Assembly: GCF_012489685.1 (NCBI RefSeq)
Contig: NC_080045.1
Span: 2,919,001-2,983,000, forward strand
Source of the DNA: Lotus japonicus
Lineage: Eukaryota; Streptophyta; Magnoliopsida; Fabales; Fabaceae
Direction: 5' to 3'
DNA length: 64,000 nt
Shown: piece by piece, positions 34,381 to 47,075 of the stretch
Layout of the letters: the number at the start of each line of letters is the position of its first letter
Position numbering within the stretch: the first letter of the stretch is position 1
The notes under the pieces: model-generated
The model's input: the letters and a program-made list of their open reading frames with translations, nothing else
What the model was told of the DNA's origin: nothing
Database searches by the model: none
Program-made: the position numbers and the translations under genes

Positions 34381-36672
34381 AACACTTCAACAATTTCACT
34401 TCAAATACTATTTTAAAATTAGCTTTTTAGGTGAGGTGTCAATTTGACCATTATCCTGTCTTTCAAATACCTTTGATATTCTATAACTTTTATTATAATA
34501 TTAATTTAATATTGCATTTTTATCATAAAATTTAGTTAAAATTTAATTTTATCTCCGAACAATTTCCTTACAAATTAACTTTTTGATATATTATTTTTGA
34601 ACATGTACATTTTGATATTTTAATTATGAGATATCAATATATATTAAAAAAGAAGAATTTCTACTAGTGTTTTTTAGTCATGCATTGCACGAGGAATATG
34701 TCTATTCTATTTGAAACATCAATTAATACTTTGATTATTAAAAATATAATAAACAACAAATGAAATAGAAGAGTCGGAAATGATGAGCAAAGTTGACAAA
34801 AAGTCTTAAATTGAAATCATTGTTGCATAAATTGAAATTCGTACAATTGAAAACTAATAAAAAAATACCTTAACCAAATCTCAAATTCTTTAAAACATAT
34901 TAGGGGATGGTTTAATGATGGCTAATAAACAATAGCTGATTTAATCTGCAGTGAATAAAAGAGAAAACATTCTTTGTGAACGTGATTATGCGAGTTCGTT
35001 TTCACATAGTAAAATAAACTAAGCTTGATCCAGATCAACAGAAAATCATTTCACATTCTTCATGAACATGAAGACAATAGCCCAAGGCATAGATATAAGA
35101 AATCACCATAACACATATTAATCTTAGAAAAAAAGATGTGATAGTAGCACAAATCAGGATTGTGAAAGATAAATCATAAAGTATTGCCTCATTTTGTGTT
35201 TACACCAAGTCATCCGAGTTTGAGCCAATATTGCAGGGTACGTACAAAATTTATGAAATATATCACACTTTTTTATTAGTAGTTTGTTAGTACTACTTTA
35301 GTTACATATAATAACTAGTATTTTTGACCCGTGAGTTGCACGGAGGATTCTTTTTACTTTTGTATTGTGTTTTTATGGTTTATTTTTTAAATTATTTATT
35401 CGTATGAAAAATGAGTATAAACAATTTTTTTAGAAAAACCTTATTTTACCCAAGCAATGAAGGTTTGGTGTCTTACTAAGTCCGTAGGCATGTCTTTCCC
35501 TGGTAGTGATGAAGATGCCGTTCGAGGGTTGGCTGAAGTTATTAAAGAGAATTTTCCTTCTAGGTGCTAGGAAGGTCGTTTCCTCCTCCTTTGGGTTTTG
35601 TTTTGGATTTTCTAGGGTGGTTTGTTACTTTTTATTTTCCCCATCTTGTGGGATTGTATCCATCTTTTTTATTAATAAATAACTCTTTTGCTCTTAAAAA
35701 AAAAACTTCACAATTGAACAAAGAAAGCAAAAAAAAAAAAATGGTTGCAACCTTACAAAAAATACTTGTTAAAAATTATCCAATGACAATTCAGATGTTA
35801 AATGGTGATATGAATGAATAATTGGGCCGCTAGAAACCAATTTTTCAGGTGTGGCTAGTCCCTTGAGGATGTTTACAAAAGCTTCTCTTAGTCATAAACT
35901 GAATTCTTCAAGGATAATTAAGAGGAAATGAAAATATCAGCAATAATGCATTATAGAGTAGATCTGCAACAACAATTGACCTCGGGTAAAAAGATACAAT
36001 TTAAAGAAAAGAAAGAAAGACTCAAAATTTGATCACTCAATACATACCTCTTGAATTGGTTTTGAACCAAGAAATACAGATAGCAAAAAGTAAATTATAT
36101 AAAAATGAAATTGATAAACATGAATTTCCCTTAATTTATTGGCTCGAAACATTAAAAATATCAAGGTTTCAACCAAATTCAAGCCGTTGTTCATGAAATC
36201 CTGACATCTTACATCCTTACAAAAAATCTAAAGAAAAAAAATAAACAAAACAAAACATGAACAAAACTTGGAACCTAAAACATAAGCTAGTTGAGTTTTG
36301 ATATGCAGTCACTGCTAGAAACCATGGATACATTAAACAATTCTAAAACTCAAAATGTGGATGAGGTTGAAAAGATGCTGACAAATCAAACAGATGAAGA
36401 GTATTTATACATGGAGAGTAAACCATGAAGAATGTGAAAAGTTTCAACAATTCTCTTCCTCAATCCAATTATTAAATATTTTTCATTTTAGAATAAATCG
36501 AAATTATGAAGAGGAGTTTTGGAAAATGAAAAGTCATAAAATCATTACATTATAAAAGTTGTAACAATTAAAATAGTGAAAGATCAATACATTGTTAAGT
36601 CATAAAGTGTTCTCAAAGCATAGAAGAGACGAATAGAAGATGAGAGGTTGCAATGGAATAGACGGCTGTGAT
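34381..36672. other. AT-rich intergenic DNA with small transposon remnants
   Basis: There is no convincing gene. Near 34675-34695 and 35325-35345 are words (TGCATTGCACGAGG, GACCCGTGAGTTGCACGG) typical of old plant repeat ends. The part 35455-35710 looks like a retroposed 3' end: a GC-richer segment, then TTATTAATAAATAACTC, and an A run at 35697-35706. I could not identify its source. Confidence 0.4.
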
Positions 36673-37423
36673 TAGGGATGGCACCCGCGCGGGGCGGGGG
36701 CGGGGAGTGGCCCCCCATCCCCGTCCCTGCATCTCTCTTTTGTCCCCGTCCCCATCCCCATCCCCACAAATGTATAGAAACCACGGATGAGAATAGAACA
36801 TGTCAAATTCCATGAAAATGTATATTGAAGTTCAAATAACATTGATCAAAATTCATAACATTAAGTCTACAAATAAGAAAATTGACATATAAAATTCAAC
36901 ATTCAATCCAAAAAAATGTGAAGTCTATTATCCAAAATATCTCAAAAGTCAACGCCGAAAAACGTCTAAACTCTGTAAAAATACAAATCATCCCGCAGTC
37001 AAGTCATCGCAAAAATGTTAAGTCTTCAAGTAACCATTAATCAAAGTTTCTACAAAAAAAAAACAAGCATAAATACATATAAACTTTCAAATATGAAATA
37101 ATCTATAATCTCATAACAATAAATTTCTTTACCTCAATCAACATTTTTATCTTCATTGAATATGTGTTGTTCAAACTGAAATTTTGAAGTACCTAATCAT
37201 ACAAATATAGATTAGTAAAGGTATTATTAATTTTTTACATATATATACGGGGCGGGGTCCCCGCGGGGCGGGGATGGTGATCCCCATCCCCATCCCCAAA
37301 TTTGTTTCAGGGAATTTTTGTCCCCATCCCCACCCCCACAGGGAAAAATTCCCCAGGATCGGGGCCGCAAACGGGGCAGTCCCCACGGGGATCCCCATAT
37401 ACAGGTGGAAATTGCCATCCCTA
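36673..37423. mobile_element. Non-autonomous hAT element, 751 bp, perfect 8-bp duplication
   Basis: Termini are TAGGGATGGCA on the left and TGCCATCCCTA on the right. The flanking duplication GCTGTGAT is perfect (36665-36672 and 37424-37431). Subterminal regions (36690-36770 and 37245-37400) are packed with GGGGATGGGG/CCCCATCCCC-type words, and the middle is AT-rich. The terminus and 8-bp duplication identify a hAT MITE. Confidence 0.92.
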
Positions 37424-37566
37424 GCTGTGATTGCATCTTTAGAAAATAATGTGTATTTTTACTTAAATACTCATGTAAACACAATTAGATTATAGTGTAA
37501 TAATTATTGAATGACAAAGTTGCTCTCAAGATTGAAAAAACTTCTCTTTTATATAATATATAGAAG

Positions 37567-37568
37567 AT

Positions 37569-37609
<41 letters not shown>

Positions 37610-37665
37610 TAGATAGATATAGATAGATATAGATAGATAGATAAACAGATATATAGATATAGATA
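37567..37665. repeat. Microsatellite (AT)n then (GATA)n
   Basis: About 38 bases of AT dinucleotides are followed by AGATAGATAGATAT-type repeats to about 37665. Confidence 0.9.
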
Positions 37666-37837
37666 AAATGTGTAAGAGATATATATTGATTAGTCTACTT
37701 GAAGTTTGTCTTCTAAGATAAACAAATTCATGGTGAAATTGTGAATGAAACGACTTTCTTGTTCTAAGATAAATTAAGATAAAATCAAGAAATAAACAAC
37801 CTAAATCCTAATCAAATCTAAAATTTAAAAAGGTACT

Positions 37838-39143
37838 TGTTGGTCAATCCGCAAGTGTACGAATCCACCCGTTTTTAAATATCGAACCACAGGGATTGTG
37901 AGTGACTAAATTCAGTTTAAGCTTTGAGTTTGAAGGTTGGTTTTATTGAATAAGAGATATGTTGAAGTAGTAATAAGGAAAAAAGAAAATAAAAAGACAA
38001 TTCATAAAATAACATGCTTTGGGTTCTTGTTCAACTAGTCAATTTAAGCACATCATTCTATGCACATGTTCTCATGGATCTCTCTTTGATGATATAGCCT
38101 AGTTACTCACTTATTGATTCCTCACATAAGCAATTCTCTCATACTAAAAGCTAAGTCCAATTCCTTGTGTACTTAGTCATTTATATGAGGTTTTAGATCA
38201 TGCAATATCAGGCCATCAAACCCCAACCCTTCCTCTTTTCCTAGTAGCAAGTATAGAAGGGGTAATCCCAAATCAGTTCCCTAATCTATAACAAACTTCC
38301 ATTTTGATTATAGAAAAGTATAAAGCAAGCATGCATACAAGCTTAGATTGATGTTCAGAAAATGGGATTCAAGGAAAGAAGAAGAATATGTGGGAAAGAA
38401 CTTAAGATTATAACTTAAAGATGAAAAGTCTTACATGAAAACCAAAGCATAAGAAGAGAGATTAGCCAAGCAACCTGAATTACAAGCTTTGAAGCCCTCT
38501 CTCACTCTCCTAGATGATCCTCTACCTCTGAATTTTACAAAGTATCCAAAGATATCCAAGAGAAAATGACTAGAATCCTATTTATAGGCAAAAATCACGA
38601 GTTTGGGCTGTTCCGGGCGCTCAGGCGCCAATTCAGAGCGCCTGAGCGCCAATTCATGCTGAAAATATGGCCCCTGGAAGGTAATTGGCGCCAATTAAGC
38701 ACGCATAGGCGCCAATTCCAGAACCCTGGAAAAAGCAATTGGCGCCTAGGCGCCAATGGAGCACGCCTAGGCGCTCTTACTCGCTGGGAAACCTTTTGAT
38801 CTTCATTTTAACTCCTCTTTAAGCCTCTTTAAGCCTCCCTTCAATTCTCCAAACCTCTAGACACTCCATCTTCAGCTGTTACAACCTAAAAACTTGATGA
38901 CAAAGCTAGGAAAATATCTAGAAACAAAGGCTCCAAAACAAGTGGAAATTGCCTATGACTCTTAAACTCTAATCAAATGCAACTAAGGTCCTTATAAAAC
39001 TACAAAATTACTAAACTAATGCAAATGCACCAAAAAAAAGTAAAAATGCATGAGAATGCATGAAACACTACATGAGACACAAGAAAAAGACTCAAAACTT
39101 ACAAGGAAAAACCCTAAAAACATCATATAAACCCGGGTCATCA
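37838..39143 (-). mobile_element. Solo LTR family B, copy 1 (1306 bp), no target duplication
   Basis: On + it starts TGTTGGTCAATCCGCAAGTG and ends GGGTCATCA. TATAAATA on the minus strand (plus 38579-38586) gives minus sense. It matches 44128-45512 and 58161-59492 along its length. Flanking 5-mers differ (GTACT, GCACA), but about 70 bases of left flank (37765-37837) recur after the right end (39150-39227). Palindromes with GCGC ends lie at 38617-38775. Confidence 0.8.
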
Positions 39144-40317
<1,174 letters not shown>

Positions 40318-40492
40318 GTGTGACTAATATTTAGTGTGACTCCAGTGTGACTAATATTTAGATCAAAACTTCATCTTTTTTATATATTTATTTCTAAACT
40401 TATGAATTTTATTTTTTACTTGGAAATATATTAACATAAACGTCCTTTCCCTTGGAATCCCTATTTTCAATGCATTTATAAATCTAGCCTTG

Positions 40493-41684
40493 AGAAATCC
40501 ATCCTCAGGGAAAGAATTCTCCAATTTTGACATGGGAGCTCATGGAGGCACATTGGCATAGGGAAACCATTTTGGCAACGAGGAATGCCATGGTAAACCA
40601 AGTTTCCCTTCCAACTTGAGATTTTCCCTTGAAAATTCATTCACCACCCAAATTCGCATAGGTTAGTCTTGGGAAATCCATCCTCGGGGATAGAATTCTC
40701 AAATTTTGACATGGGAGCTCACGGGTGCACCTTGTTATAGGGAAACAATCTGGGCAACAAGGCATGCCATGGAAAACCAAGTTTCCCTTCCAACTTGATA
40801 TTTTCCCTTGAAAAATCATTTTCCTCCCGAATTTGCATACGTTAGCCATGGAAATCCATCATCGCGGCAAGAATTCTAAAATTTTGACATGGGAGCTCAC
40901 GGGGGCACCTTGGTATAGGGAAACCATTTGGGCAACAAGGCACGCCATCGAAAACCAAGTTTGCCTTCCAACTTGATATTTTCCCTTGAAAACTCATTTT
41001 CCACCTAAATTTGCATATGTTATTAGCCTTGGGAAATCCATCATCGGAGCAAGAATTCTCAAATTTTTACATGAGAGCTCATGGGGGCACCTTGGCATAG
41101 GGAAACAATTTAGGCAACGAGGCATGCCATGGAAAACCAAATTTCCATTCCAACTTGAGATTTTCCCTTAAAACTCATTTTCCACCTAAATTCGCAAAGT
41201 TTAGCCTTGGGAAATCCATCATCGGGGCAAGAATTCTCAAATTTTGACATTGGAGCTCACGGGGGCACCTTGGCATAGGGCAACCATTTGGGAAATGAAG
41301 CAAGCCATAGAAAATAAAGTTTCCCTTCCAACTTGATATTTTGACTTGAAAAATCATTTTCCACCCGAATTTGCATAGGTGAGCCTTGGGAAATCCATCA
41401 TCGGGGCAAGAATTCTCAAATTTTGACATGAGAGCTCATGGGGGCACCTTGTCATAGGGAAACCATTTAGGCAACGAGGCATGCCATGGTAAACCAAGTT
41501 TTCCTTCCAACTTGAGATTTTCCATTGAAAACATATTTTCCACCCAAATTTGCATAGGTTAGCCTTTGAAAATCCATCATCGGGGCAAGCATTCTCAAAT
41601 TTTGACATGCGAGATCACGGGCACCTTGGCATAGGGAAACCATCTGGGCAACGAGGCATGCCATGGAAAACCAAGTTTCCCTTC
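40493..41684. repeat. Satellite array block 1, ~179-bp monomer
   Basis: Tandem monomers of 178-182 bp. An AGAATTCT word (EcoRI site) falls at about 40514, 40693, 40871, 41053, 41231 and 41410. Other landmarks in each unit are GGGAAATCCATC, TTTTGACATG, GGCATGCCATGG and ATTTTCCCTTGAAAA. The block starts next to AT-rich DNA and is cut by a solo LTR at 41685. Confidence 0.95.
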
Positions 41685-43062
41685 TGATATGTAAATAAGT
41701 AACACAAGAAAGGGGGGGTTTGAATTGTGTTCTTAAAAATTACTTGTTAAAACTTTAGTTTATGAAAAGAAGATAAGTTCTTAAGAAAATTGTTCTGGTG
41801 ACTTTTCAAAAACTGTTTAGTGCAGCGGAAGTAAGTAAATAAAGCAGAACGATCAGCACACAGGAATTTATACTGGTTCACCCTAAACGATTGGGCTACG
41901 TCCAGTACTTGGCCACCACCAAGATTTTCACTAGCAAGTATCAAGGACTTCTCCAATACAAGTATTAGACAGGACTTCTCCAAGTATTATCACGGACTTC
42001 TCCAAGTATTGTACAGGACTCCTCCTAGTATTATCACGGACTTCTCCAAGTATTGTACAGGACTCCTCCTACAATCAACAAGATTGTTTGGCTCTACAAG
42101 AAATCTCTTCTCAAAAGAGTTGGTGTAGACAATTTATGGCACTGGAACTCTCAAGTGTTTTGGGTTCTGAAAGGACGTTGGAACACACAAGAGTTCAGAA
42201 TCTAAGAGAGAAGTAAGAGAAGAGGTTTGACTCTTTTAAGGTTTGGTATTCTCTCTTGATTTAGCAGAGGTATGAGATCGGATTTGACTCTTAGGAAATC
42301 TGCTGTGAGCTTTTAATGCTTTGAAGAATGTTTGGAGTAACTGCTCTGAGTTCTTTCTTTTCTTGCAATAAATTTTTCTCTTCTTGTCTTCTTCAATCTT
42401 CAGATATGTCCTTTATATATGATCTTGCTAGTTGTGTAGCCGTTGAGACACAAAATCTGGCCGTTGTTTGTAGCCGTTGTGAGTGTCATCTAACCATTGA
42501 TTCAAATCTCCGGTTGGTAGCTTCATTAAATGCATGCTGCTGTTCAAAGCTATCCTTTAGCCAAAAAGGTGTACTTTGTCAGCTAGTAGGTGGTGATAGC
42601 TTTGGGCTACTTTGCAGAAGAGAGACATTTTGGAAAAGTGATGTTGACGTGTTGTCCTTTTTCCTCTTCATTGGTCATCGAGACTTCTCTCTTCAAAGGT
42701 AAATCAGTTTGCACGTGACCAGATTAGTTTCCTTCTGACTAAAGCATGGGGCAAATAGTTGAGATACAATTTTGACTTTCCCGCTCAAAGGCTTCTTCTG
42801 AAATTCTGAGGTATGACGTGGCATGAAACGATACAGAATAAGTGTCTTCCTTGTTTACTGGACGATGCGGTCATATCTTGCGTAAACTTCTTTTTCCTTA
42901 TAAGGCTTAGACATATTCGTTGAAGCATGCGACCTTATAATATATATTTCCTGAAAAATGTCATTAACATCTGGAATTAGATTTTAGTAGAGAAAAGTAT
43001 TTATAAAAATTGTTAGGATCAAAATAAGATTGAAACACGTTGTAACACGTTTGAACTTAACA
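41685..43062 (-). mobile_element. Solo LTR family C, 1378 bp
   Basis: It starts TGATATGTAAAT and ends TTGAACTTAACA, flanked by a perfect 5-bp duplication CCTTC (41680-41684 and 43063-43067). The AGAAAGGGGGGGTTTGAAT word near 41708 resembles one at the edge of the SIRE-type LTRs of this window, so it is probably a related copia LTR. A TATA-like ATATATAAAG on the minus strand lies near 42412. A minisatellite of GGACTTCTCCAAGTATT-type units fills 41943-42072. Confidence 0.85.
41943..42072. repeat. Minisatellite inside LTR family C
   Basis: The words GGACTTCTCCAAGTATT and GGACTCCTCCTA(GTATT) alternate with TATCAC and GTACA spacers, five to six units in about 130 bases. Confidence 0.85.
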
Positions 43063-44127
43063 CCTTCCAACTTGATATTTTCCCTCGAAAAATTATTTTC
43101 CACCCGAATTTGCATATGTTAGCCTTGGGAAATCCATCATCGCGGCAAGAATTCTCAAATTTTGACATGGGAGCTAACAGGTGCACCTTGGAATAGGGAA
43201 ACAATCTGGGAAACGAGGCATGCCATGGCAAACCAAGTTTCCCTTCCAACTTGATATTTTCCCTTGAAAAATCAATTTCCACCCGAAATTGCATAGGTTA
43301 GTTTGGGGAAATACAAAATCGGGGCAAGAATTCTCAAATTTTGACAACGGAGCTCACGGGTGCACCATGACATAGGGAAACAATCTGGGCAAGGAGGCAT
43401 GCCATGAAAAACCAAGTTTCCCTTCCAACTTGAGATTTTCCCTTGAAAACTCATTTTCCATCCAAATTTGCATAGTTTAGCCTTGGGAAATCCATCATCG
43501 GGGCAAGAATTCTCAAATTTTGACATTGGAGCTCACAGGGGCACCATGGGATAGGGAAACCATTTGGGCAACGAAGCAAGCCATGGAAAACAAAGTTTCC
43601 CTTCCAACTTGATATTTTCTCTTTAAAAATCATTTTCCACCCGAATTTGCTTAGGTGAGCCTTGGGAAATCCATCATCGAGGCAAGAATTCTCAAATTTT
43701 GACATGGGAGCTCATCGGGGCACCTTGTCATATGGAAACCATTTGGGCAACGAGGCGTGCCATGGTACACCAAGTTTCCCTTCCAACTTCATTTTTTCCC
43801 TTGAAAACTCATTTTCCACCCAAATTTGCATAGGTTAGAACTGGGAAATCCATCCTCAGGGCAACAATTCTCTAATTTTGACATGAGAGCTCATTGGGGA
43901 ACCTTGGCATAGGGAAACCATTTGAAAAACGAGGCATGCCATGGAAAACCAAGTTTCCTTTCCAACTTCATTTTTTTCCCTTGAAAACTCATTTTCAACC
44001 CAAATTCACAAAGGTTAGTACTGGGAAATCTATCCTTAGGGCAAGAATTCTCAAATTTTTACATGAGAGCTCATTGGGGCAACGAGGCACGCCATCGAAA
44101 ACCAAGTTTGCCTTCGAACTTGATATT
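43063..44127. repeat. Satellite array block 2
   Basis: The ~179-bp monomers continue after the family C LTR. The start (43063-43730) is nearly identical to 59515-60060. One monomer near 44070 lacks about 28 bases. It is cut by LTR-B copy 2. Confidence 0.95.
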
Positions 44128-45512
44128 TGTTGGTTAATCCGCAAGTGTACGGAATTCACCCGGTTTTAAATTATCGAACCACAGGGAATTGGTGTGGCAA
44201 TTCAGTTTAAGATTCGAGTTCACGGTTGGAAAGCAAATAAAATTCAGTTTTAAGGGTTGATTGTTCAAGTGATTGAGTGACAAACTTAAGAAATGTAAGT
44301 GTGTGATAACAATGGTGATCTTGCCTTGGGTTCTTGCTTAACTAAATCAGTTTTAAATTAACCTATTCTTCCCACAAAAATTCTGAGTCTCTCCTTGATG
44401 TTATAGCCTATGTAATCATCTATCAATGCCTTGTATAGACAATCCTCTAAAGTCAAAAGATAGGTTCAATTCCTTGACAACCTAAACATTTGCTAAAGGC
44501 ACTAAGCATGCAATTCAGTCCAACAAACCCCAACCCCTACTCTATTCCTAGTAGCAAGCATAGAAGAGGTAATCCCATATCATGTCCCTAATCTATAACA
44601 AATTTCCATTATATTATAGAAGAGCATAAAGCTAGCTCATGATGTAACTTGAAACATAAAGCATAGATATGGAATTCAAGGGTTTACTCAGAAGATTCAT
44701 GTGAAGAAAAAGGAAATAAGATTAAAACATTAAGAGTCTTACAAGGAACCCAAAGCAAAAAGGTGTTTAGCCAAGCATGGCTATGAAATCCATACAAGAA
44801 AATAAGGACAAAACCTGGATCATGAGACTTAGAGAAAGCTCCTCAAGCTCCAGAACTAAAACCCTATCTTCTACCTTATTACAATATGTGAATTTGACAA
44901 AAGGTTCCAAGAGAAATGCCTAAAAACCAATTTATAAGCAAAACAAACGAGTCTGGGCGCTCAGGCGCCAATTCAGAGCGCCTGAGCGCCAATTCCAGCC
45001 CAAAAACATGCCTCTGGAAGGCAATTGGCGCCTAGGTGCTCGTTATAAGCGCCTAGGCGCTCTCCCAGATCCCCTCCAAATTATGCCTGGCGCCTAGGCG
45101 CCCATTTCAAGCGCCTAGGCGCTCGTACTCGCTGGAAAAGGCTTTTTGACTTCTTTCTTAACTCCTCTTCAAGCTCCATCAAGTCTTCCATTAATCCCAA
45201 GCCTCTTGACCTTCCTTCTCCTTCAGTTATTGATCTGAAAACTTGAAACACAAGGCAAGGAAAATCCAGAAGCTCAAAGAGCTTTGTTAGCAAAGAGGGG
45301 CCTCAATTATCAAAGGGAACACATGCAAGTCCTAAAGTTACTTATAATGCAAGAAAAGTCCCTATAAAACCACAAAATTACTAAAACAAAGCAAAGACAC
45401 AAAGAAAGATAAAAATGCATGAGAATGCATGAAACACTACATGAGACTCCACAAAAAGACTCAAAATAAGCAAAGAAATGACCCTAAAAACACGACTAAA
45501 ATAGGGTCATCA
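44128..45512 (-). mobile_element. Solo LTR family B, copy 2 (1385 bp)
   Basis: It starts TGTTGGTTAATCCGCAAGTG and ends GGGTCATCA. A perfect 5-bp duplication ATATT flanks it (44123-44127 and 45513-45517), inside a satellite monomer. Three palindrome pairs lie at 44957/44978, 45028/45049 and 45090/45111, each with a pitch of 21 bases. Sense is minus, by the TTATAAAT box near 44931. Confidence 0.92.
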
Positions 45513-45846
45513 ATATTTTCCCTTGAAAACTCATTTTCCACCTAAATTTGCATAGGTTAGCCTTGGGAAATCCATCATCGGGGCAAGAATTCTCAAATTT
45601 TGACATTGGAGCTCACAGGGGCACCTTGGCATAGGGCAACCATTTGGGAAACGAAGCAAGCCATAGAAAATTAAGTTTCCCTTCCAACTTGATATTTTGA
45701 CTTGAAAAATCATTTTCCACCCGAATTTGCATAGGTGAGCCTTGGGAAATCCATCATCGAGGCAAGAATTCTCAAATTTTGACATGAGAGCTCATGGGGG
45801 CACCTTGTCATAGGGAAACCATTTAGGCAACGAGGCATGTCATGGT
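45513..45846. repeat. Satellite array block 3
   Basis: Nearly two monomers lie between LTR-B copy 2 and the SIRE-type element. They closely match 41165-41500. Confidence 0.95.
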
Positions 45847-47052
45847 TGAAGGTATGAAAAACGGTAGAAAGGGGGTTTGAATAACGTTTTCAGTATAAAA
45901 CTTCCACCTTAAAGATTTTGACAAATCTTTTGAGAACTTAAGTGCTAAAGATAAGAGATAGAAAAGCACACAAGGATTTTATCCTGATTCACTTGATAAA
46001 TCACTCAAGCTACTCCAGTCCACCCGTTAAGGTGATTTCTTCCTTCTTAGAATGAAGGCAATCCACTAATCAGGTAAGAGTTACAACTGCACTTGAAACC
46101 TACAAGTGACTAACAATTACACTGACTTAGCTCACACTAAGATTCACTCTCTTAGTCTTCTCTAGGATCCGATCAACCTTGATCTCCTAAAGGAACTAAA
46201 CAAACTGTTTATCAAAGAATTGTTTACAAGAGATTTGCTTCTAAAAAGCTAATAGTAAACTCAATGAATTTTCAGATGAAAGAAAGCTTAGAAGAATTTA
46301 AGTTTGTCTTGCGCGTATGTGAATGCTTCTAGCCGTTTCTTTCAGTCTTCAGCCTCTTTATATACTCCAAGGATTAGGGTTGAGCGTTGCATGGGAAATG
46401 CTACCGTTGGAGGGCAGTTCTGGAAAATCCAGCTTCTGCTGTGTCTGAGACTGTTAGGTAGGTCGTCAGGAAGGTACAGTTGCTTTTGTACTTGGATAGC
46501 GACTTGACCTTTAAACCTAAGAGACTTCTGATCAGGGGAATGCTTCATGTTGGAACTTGTGAAGCCGATTGATCAGAGTCAGAGGGAAAGCTCAGATCCT
46601 CTGACCATTGTATCTTCTGATTCTGAACTCAGAGGGAAGAACATGGCCTTCAGAGTTTCTTGCTTCCGGACTTCAGAATTTCACTAATCAGCTTCTAGAT
46701 CTTCAGAGTCTTCTGCACCATCAGAACATCTGAACCTTCAGTGTTTCTTGGTTATCAGACTTTCTGGATCTTCAGAGCTTCTAGTGACTGAGTCCACATC
46801 AGAGTTTGTGTAGCTTCAGAACTTCTGAAGCTTTTCCACTGTTCATGTTGAACATGGTCAATGCGAAAGCGTTGCTTGGGTCACTCTTTAAGCACAGTTC
46901 TTCTGATTTGTGTGAGATTGAGTTGAGGTCAGAGCCTGTAAATAGCACACTCAGAAAAACACGTTAGAGTACCACAATTGTTCATATCAAAAGGTTAACT
47001 TGTAATCATCAAAACATAGAGTTGTACTACTAGATCAAAACTTGATCTTACA
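45847..47052 (-). repeat. 3' LTR of SIRE-type element (left on +)
   Basis: 1206 bases; on + it starts TGAAGGTATG and ends GATCTTACA. On the minus strand a TATATAAAG box lies near 46372-46364. The U3 part (46560-46830) is dense in TCAGA and TCTGA words, about 17 in 270 bases. Confidence 0.96.
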
Positions 47053-47075
47053 ATCTCCCCCTTTTTGATGATGAC
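47053..47075 (-). other. Polypurine tract of SIRE-type element
   Basis: Minus strand AAAAAGGGGGAGAT directly precedes the 3' LTR, the normal plus-strand primer. Similar AAAAAGGGGGAG-type words recur at about 47534-47545 and shorter ones near 47220 and 47600. Confidence 0.85.

Noticed and set aside
34680..35345. Possible Helitron ends at TGCATTGCACGAGG and GACCCGTGAGTTGCACGG
   Set aside because: The words resemble old plant repeat termini, but I found no paired end, CTRR terminus or insertion site to support a call.
36584..37495. Gly- or Pro-rich frames in the hAT MITE
   Set aside because: They come from GGGGATGGGG runs in the subterminal repeats and overlap in several frames on both strands.
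44941..45293. Small frames within LTR-B copies (for example 45081-45293, 59055-59380)
   Set aside because: They lie within solo LTRs, are not conserved between the three copies, and include the palindromes.
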